The notes beneath the pieces were generated by a model, which ran no database searches, was not told the DNA's origin, and saw nothing but the letters and a program-made list of their open reading frames with translations. The translations under genes and the position numbers were made by a program. From Strongylocentrotus purpuratus (lineage: Eukaryota; Echinodermata; Echinoidea; Camarodonta; Strongylocentrotidae), in assembly GCF_000002235.5 (NCBI RefSeq), contig NW_022145550.1, forward strand, positions 958,501-1,022,500: a stretch of DNA of 64,000 nt, given 5' to 3'. Positions within the stretch are counted from its first letter, which is position 1. Each line of letters opens with the position of its first letter. Below are positions 63,101 to 64,000 of the stretch, in pieces.

Positions 63101-63678
63101 GTTTTTGACTATTCGAACACCAAATGTCATTCCATTTCCCATGACGTCCATCCATTACATTGTCGGAGTACATGCAGGCGCAGTAATCCATCATATCACC
63201 GTAGTTTGGTTCTCCTGGAGCCCAGGAAGACTCAGTTCTTCTATTATACCAAAAGGTTGATTTGAAAAATGAGTATAAAAGATAATCATCATTCAGTATA
63301 ACGAGGCATTACTCTTAATACATCGGGACACTGGTATTTTACTTAATTTCAACGGGAATAAGGTCTATAATGCTTGTAAAATAAAAACAACCGTTGCTAT
63401 GTAGAAATGCATTATAGTTGTTATACTAAAACGTAACTCAATAATAATTGGGGAAAATCGATGAAGCTATAATTGCTTTTAATTGCTTTTGCTACATAAA
63501 CGACTGGTTTGTTGCTAATGAAAATAAAAGCATAAACAAGGAGAAGTTTAAATGAGAAAAAGAACGATATGAAATCACCTTTCTGCAGTGCCATCTACCC
63601 ATACGAAACTGTTACCACTGCCTCTCCTTAGACCAAGCCAATAGCAAGTGTTCGACGGGTTTGAAGATGTTATGAATC
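38916..63678 (-). CDS. Receptor-type protein tyrosine phosphatase with C-type lectin, EGF, Ig and FN3 domains (5' end outside window)
   Basis: Predicted type I surface receptor that dephosphorylates phosphotyrosine in the cytoplasm. The 30 exons in transcript order are: 63678-63579, 63240-63077, 62823-62687, 61802-61693, 59617-59487, 58690-58556, 57421-57269, 56549-56418, 55557-55387, 55215-55084, 54347-54045, 53714-53346, 52722-52620, 51671-51592, 51144-50711, 50318-50231, 48851-48775, 48047-48011, 47235-47138, 45977-45852, 45537-45383, 44604-44469, 43954-43799, 43334-43298, 42903-42830, 42279-42151, 41382-41257, 40795-40644, 39959-39824, 39212-38916. All phases agree and the sum (4,478 bases) gives about 1,491 residues. 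Most extracellular modules sit in phase 1-1 exons, typical of shuffled domains. The exon 5 and exon 11 donors (G|GTTCGT and G|GTCCGT) are weak and least certain. Echinoderm RPTPs with lectin ectodomains have been reported as far as I recall; I give no symbol. Confidence 0.87.
39168..43334 (-). CDS. RPTP exons 24-29 and start of 30: phosphatase domain D2 (degenerate)
   Basis: A second PTP domain follows directly: [23 protein letters not shown]...[90 protein letters not shown]. The Cys and Arg of the P-loop survive, but the loop reads HCLNGVGRT instead of HCSAGVGRT, and the WPD aspartate is replaced (WPV). Loss of the general acid is typical of D2 domains with regulatory rather than catalytic roles. 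The HCLNG.GR form recalls D2 of the vertebrate R2B group (from memory). Confidence 0.9.
39213..43798 (-). other. RPTP introns across D2
   Basis: Seven introns of roughly 0.3-0.9 kb. They contain a GT/GC dinucleotide repeat at 40333-40376 and a GC-rich patch at 40990-41045. No other gene was found on either strand. Confidence 0.7.
40333..40376. repeat. GT/GC alternating dinucleotide repeat
   Basis: GTGTGTGTGTGCGCGCGTGC then GCGTGTGTGTGTGTG: alternating purine-pyrimidine, in the intron between exons 28 and 29. Confidence 0.9.
43799..50318 (-). CDS. RPTP exons 16-23: phosphatase domain D1 (catalytic)
   Basis: Eight exons encode a complete classical PTP domain. The phosphotyrosine loop is [12 protein letters not shown]. 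The core includes [39 protein letters not shown] and KCRQYWPE. The general-acid WPD loop is TKWPDRDVP. The nucleophile loop is [11 protein letters not shown], with the catalytic Cys and Arg split over the exon 21/22 junction. The Q loop is MVQTK|EQY. Every catalytic element seen in active receptor phosphatases is intact, so D1 should be enzymatically active. Intron positions inside YIASQ|G and HCS|AG were confirmed by phase. Confidence 0.93.
46764..46918. repeat. G-run-rich stretch
   Basis: One run of more than 20 G near 46766-46788 and another of 13 or so near 46905-46917, separated by GT/GGG-rich sequence; C-rich on the transcribed strand. Confidence 0.85.
48930..49185 (+). repeat. SINE-like dispersed repeat
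   Basis: Starts with AATAATAATATCGGATAATT, then TTAAAGCGCACACATCCACC and CGTGCTCAAGGTGC. It continues GGTACCCATTTTAATATCTG and GGTGGAGAGAGG, ending in a tRNA-D-arm-like inverse (TTTCCACTAGATCACGAC). I recall such AAAGCGCACAT...GTGCTCAAGG and GGTACCCATTT...GGGTGGAG pieces as common repeats in marine deuterostomes; not checked. Confidence 0.5.
49285..49770 (+). mobile_element. Decayed non-LTR retrotransposon, RT C-terminal fragment
   Basis: Plus-strand translations, broken over frames, give [28 protein letters not shown]-like and [25 protein letters not shown]. This matches the usual C-terminal end of CR1/L2/Jockey-type elements (..DY.DVVW....[12 protein letters not shown]...). Several stops and frame changes show it is an old relic, inserted opposite to the RPTP gene. 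Confidence 0.6.
50711..51144 (-). CDS. RPTP exon 15: juxtamembrane segment with a 60-residue tandem duplication
   Basis: A 434-base exon. Its end, [19 protein letters not shown] then QEEFN, is the usual start of an RPTP catalytic unit (I.V.DF..HV...). Upstream, the same exon holds a second copy: compare [14 protein letters not shown]...[15 protein letters not shown] with [14 protein letters not shown]...[15 protein letters not shown]. The DNA copies lie at about 50745-50924 and 50925-51104, a 180-base period that keeps frame. The acceptor is best placed at CGCAGAG|AC, which fits the phase. A different frame is also open for about 72 codons here but does not match the family. Confidence 0.85.
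51354..51414. repeat. Short foldback hairpin
   Basis: CCAACAATGTCAGTTTAACG, then TGACGG, pairs with CCACGTTAAACTGGCATTGT, then TGG, separated by about ten bases. It is in the intron between exons 14 and 15. Confidence 0.7.
51592..52722 (-). CDS. RPTP exons 13-14: transmembrane helix and first cytoplasmic segment
   Basis: Exon 52722-52620 encodes [15 protein letters not shown] followed by [19 protein letters not shown]. This is a hydrophobic helix with Gly/Ala packing faces and a basic stop-transfer sequence. Exon 51671-51592 adds [20 protein letters not shown] and then TPREEL, a proline-rich cytoplasmic link with one tyrosine in NDYTP. The orientation (lectins outside, phosphatase inside) follows from this. 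Phases 1-2 and 2-1 agree with the neighbours. Confidence 0.85.
52200..52470 (+). repeat. Probable LINE 3' tail with ATTGA repeats
   Basis: AT-rich stretch ending AATAAACCGTTAATAAACCG, then AAATTGAATTGAATTGAATT. Short tandem 3' repeats of this kind are typical of CR1/L2-like elements; no coding part remains. Confidence 0.4.
53346..53714 (-). CDS. RPTP exon 12: fibronectin type III domain
   Basis: A 369-base phase 1-1 exon that encodes one FN3 domain. The B-strand tryptophan is in [20 protein letters not shown], the C-strand tyrosine in [15 protein letters not shown], and the F-strand signature in [20 protein letters not shown]. It ends in FSVKTQEL next to the membrane. The insertion between strands, [20 protein letters not shown], contains an RGRRE basic site of the kind that might be proteolytically processed, but that is only a guess. 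The acceptor is AAAAAAACAG and the donor is T|GTGAGT. Confidence 0.87.
54045..54347 (-). CDS. RPTP exon 11: Ig-like domain
   Basis: A 303-base phase 1-1 exon. The first cysteine is in [12 protein letters not shown] and the second in [16 protein letters not shown], 61 residues later, followed by a YVKLA edge strand. This is the Ig-type spacing with the D.S.YC signature. Sequons NIS, NFT and NKS suggest glycosylation. The acceptor is ACGGTTAG. The donor used (ATG|GTCCGT) is weak but gives the phase needed by the FN3 exon; a stronger GTATGT lies four bases on but breaks phase. Confidence 0.75.
54430..54715 (+). repeat. Dispersed repeat ending in an ATT microsatellite
   Basis: Ends TCTGTAAAGCGCTTAGAGAC, then ATAGCGGAATTATTATTATT. 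The TGTAAAGCGC...GAGAC plus (ATT)n form recalls a common retroposon tail in marine invertebrates. A minus-strand frame of 70 codons through it is not a gene. Confidence 0.4.
55084..58690 (-). CDS. RPTP exons 6-10: five EGF-like modules
   Basis: Five phase 1-1 exons, each a cysteine-rich module. They are 58690-58556 ([19 protein letters not shown], then PPGFIGKNC), 57421-57269 ([14 protein letters not shown]...[12 protein letters not shown]), 56549-56418 ([16 protein letters not shown]...[10 protein letters not shown]), 55557-55387 ([16 protein letters not shown]...) and 55215-55084 ([11 protein letters not shown]...[10 protein letters not shown]). The closing G..G..C patterns identify EGF/laminin-EGF-like folds, similar in style to Tie or MEGF repeats. 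No clear calcium-binding EGF consensus (D.D/N.C) is seen. They probably form an extended stalk between the lectin domains and the Ig/FN3 pair. Confidence 0.84.
55582..55678. repeat. Nested palindrome beside exon 9
   Basis: TTTGTTTTCGTATT...AATACGAAAACAAA is itself palindromic. Then TATATAATGGTTTATT pairs with AATAAACCATTATATA, and TTTGTTTTCGTATTT recurs a third time. The whole block starts 25 bases before the exon 9 acceptor on the transcribed strand. Confidence 0.8.
57580..57967. mobile_element. TA-flanked MITE, family B, copy 2
   Basis: Same orientation and sequence as 4612-4992 (shared: TTCTGGTCATGCGATTGCAT, GCACTGTACACAGAAAGATG, CACACTTGCATAATAACAAT), with TA at both borders. It is in the intron between exons 6 and 7. 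The two copies differ by scattered substitutions and small indels, so neither insertion is very recent. Confidence 0.75.
59236..59346. repeat. Hairpin/foldback element of about 110 bp
   Basis: GCATTAGTAAAATAACCCAC, then ACTCGGTACC, pairs with GGTACCTTGTGTGGGTAATT, then CTTACTAATGC. The inner parts (TTCAAAGCAGTCC and GGACTGTTCCAAAA) also pair, so almost the whole block folds on itself. A third partial GGTCATTAGTAAAAT lies at 59146. It sits between RPTP exons 5 and 6. Confidence 0.75.
59487..62823 (-). CDS. RPTP exons 3-5: complete CTLD-B
   Basis: Exons 62823-62687, 61802-61693 and 59617-59487 together encode one CTLD. Landmarks in order: [90 protein letters not shown]. The fold cysteines and the WND motif are present. 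The sugar-site tripeptide reads KPN rather than EPN or QPD, so canonical calcium/sugar binding is doubtful. Phases are 1-0, 0-2 and 2-1. The last donor (AAGG|GTTCGT) is non-optimal; a GTATGC site four bases further would break the phase to the next recognised exon. Confidence 0.83.
59753..59779. repeat. CT simple repeat
   Basis: CTCTCTCTCTCTCTAT repeats in the intron between exons 4 and 5. Confidence 0.85.
59868..60371. mobile_element. TA-flanked MITE, family A, copy 2 (inverted)
   Basis: Full-length inverted relative of 22673-23182: starts AAGGTAATACAAAGTTTTGG and ends with the inverse (CAAAACTTTGTAATACCTT), with TA borders and the central ACCGGTGCTCCCGGTAAATT palindrome. Located in the intron between exons 4 and 5 of the RPTP. 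Confidence 0.8.
61035..61145. repeat. CT-rich simple repeat
   Basis: Degenerate CTCTCT tract within an RPTP intron; Ser/Leu-rich frames through it are artefacts. Confidence 0.88.
63077..63678 (-). CDS. RPTP exons 1-2 in window: C-terminal half of CTLD-A
   Basis: Exon 63678-63579 encodes [20 protein letters not shown] and exon 63240-63077 encodes [17 protein letters not shown], then [18 protein letters not shown]. These are the WIGL-like core, the EPN sugar/calcium motif, the WND motif and the closing cysteines of a C-type lectin-like domain. EPN is associated with mannose-type specificity in classical C-type lectins, so calcium-dependent glycan binding is plausible. The first half of this domain must lie further right, partly beyond the window. 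Confidence 0.85.
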
Positions 63679-63984
63679 CTACCAGGAAATTCTTGTAAAA
63701 GAACGTGGAAAAAGAAGACACACACAACAAATTGTCATGAACGTTTAAGTCAGTATTTCCCACCTAGTTTTGCCTTCATTGGAGTTTTTATTAAAAAAGG
63801 CGTTTACATTTTACATATGAGTTATGAATTACATTTCTGGGCTGTCATAAAATGTTATGCTCCAGTCTATACATCTTCTTGATATTCATTTTCAATCATT
63901 TGAATCCAGGCTAAAAGCTCAATTCCAATATAAATATTTTTTAGAATCTGGACTTAAACATTATCATATTATGAATTGTATTAC

Positions 63985-64000
63985 CTACGGCTAAAGAAAA
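63985..64000 (-). CDS. Possible end of the next upstream RPTP exon
   Basis: At the right edge the minus strand reads ...TTAGCCGTAG|GTAATAC, a reasonable donor. Ending in phase 1, it would join exon 63678 as ...[10 protein letters not shown], the phase that exon requires. Only 16 bases are visible, so this is a guess. The TTTCTTTAG just before it could instead be an acceptor. Confidence 0.3.

Larger units (their letters stand above)
51672..63578 (-). other. RPTP introns across the ectodomain
   Basis: Introns from about 0.2 to 2 kb. They hold TA repeats (52140-52157, 52567-52580, 55981-56004), an AATTG tail (52445-52470), AATGAT repeats (54880-54940), a TTATTATTATT-ended repeat (about 54430-54715), a nested palindrome (55582-55678), two MITEs (57580-57967, 59868-60371), a hairpin (59236-59346) and CT tracts (59753-59779, 61035-61145). 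No second gene found. Confidence 0.65.

Noticed and set aside
1-64000. Retrovirus, LTR element or Polinton
   Set aside because: No long terminal repeats, integrase, capsid or envelope signatures were recognised. The reverse-transcriptase pieces match non-LTR (LINE) types.

Overview
This is a eukaryotic window, most likely from an echinoderm (sea urchin-like), though the species cannot be fixed from the sequence. The clues are AT-rich, intron-rich DNA, dense small inverted-repeat transposons, abundant TACATGTAC palindromes, and a receptor phosphatase with C-type lectin domains. Nothing prokaryotic is present. Exons below were read by hand from splice signals, reading phase and family motifs; no alignment was run.

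Two genes are supported, both on the minus strand. (1) 8648-24404: a complete five-coding-exon sialyltransferase of the ST6GalNAc type. It has a short basic tail, a membrane anchor, sialyl motifs L, S, III and VS, and an unusual acidic C-terminal extension (about 494 residues). (2) 38916 to beyond the right edge: the 3' part of a large receptor-type protein tyrosine phosphatase. I read 30 exons that join in one continuous reading phase (about 1,491 residues to the stop). The order is a partial CTLD, a second CTLD, five EGF-like modules, an Ig-like domain, an FN3 domain, a transmembrane helix, a juxtamembrane segment with an internal duplication, a catalytically complete PTP domain D1, a degenerate D2, and a tyrosine-rich tail with an ITAM-like pair. 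Its 5' end lies outside the window.

The rest is introns and intergenic DNA filled with repeats. 1-8647 holds GA tracts, a 26-bp-TIR element, small foldbacks and an 80-bp minisatellite. 9231-24252 is sialyltransferase introns with a hAT-like element and several inverted repeats. 24405-38915 lies between the two genes (and perhaps contains 5' untranslated exons of gene 1). It holds two elements carrying the same LINE reverse-transcriptase fragment, a long CTT tract, a tRNA-like sequence and a truncated LINE. 39213-63578 contains the phosphatase introns, with two more short TA-flanked elements and a LINE remnant.

Both genes point to cell-surface glycan biology: one makes sialylated glycans in the Golgi, the other couples a lectin-bearing surface receptor to phosphotyrosine signalling. 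That they work together is only a guess from adjacency.
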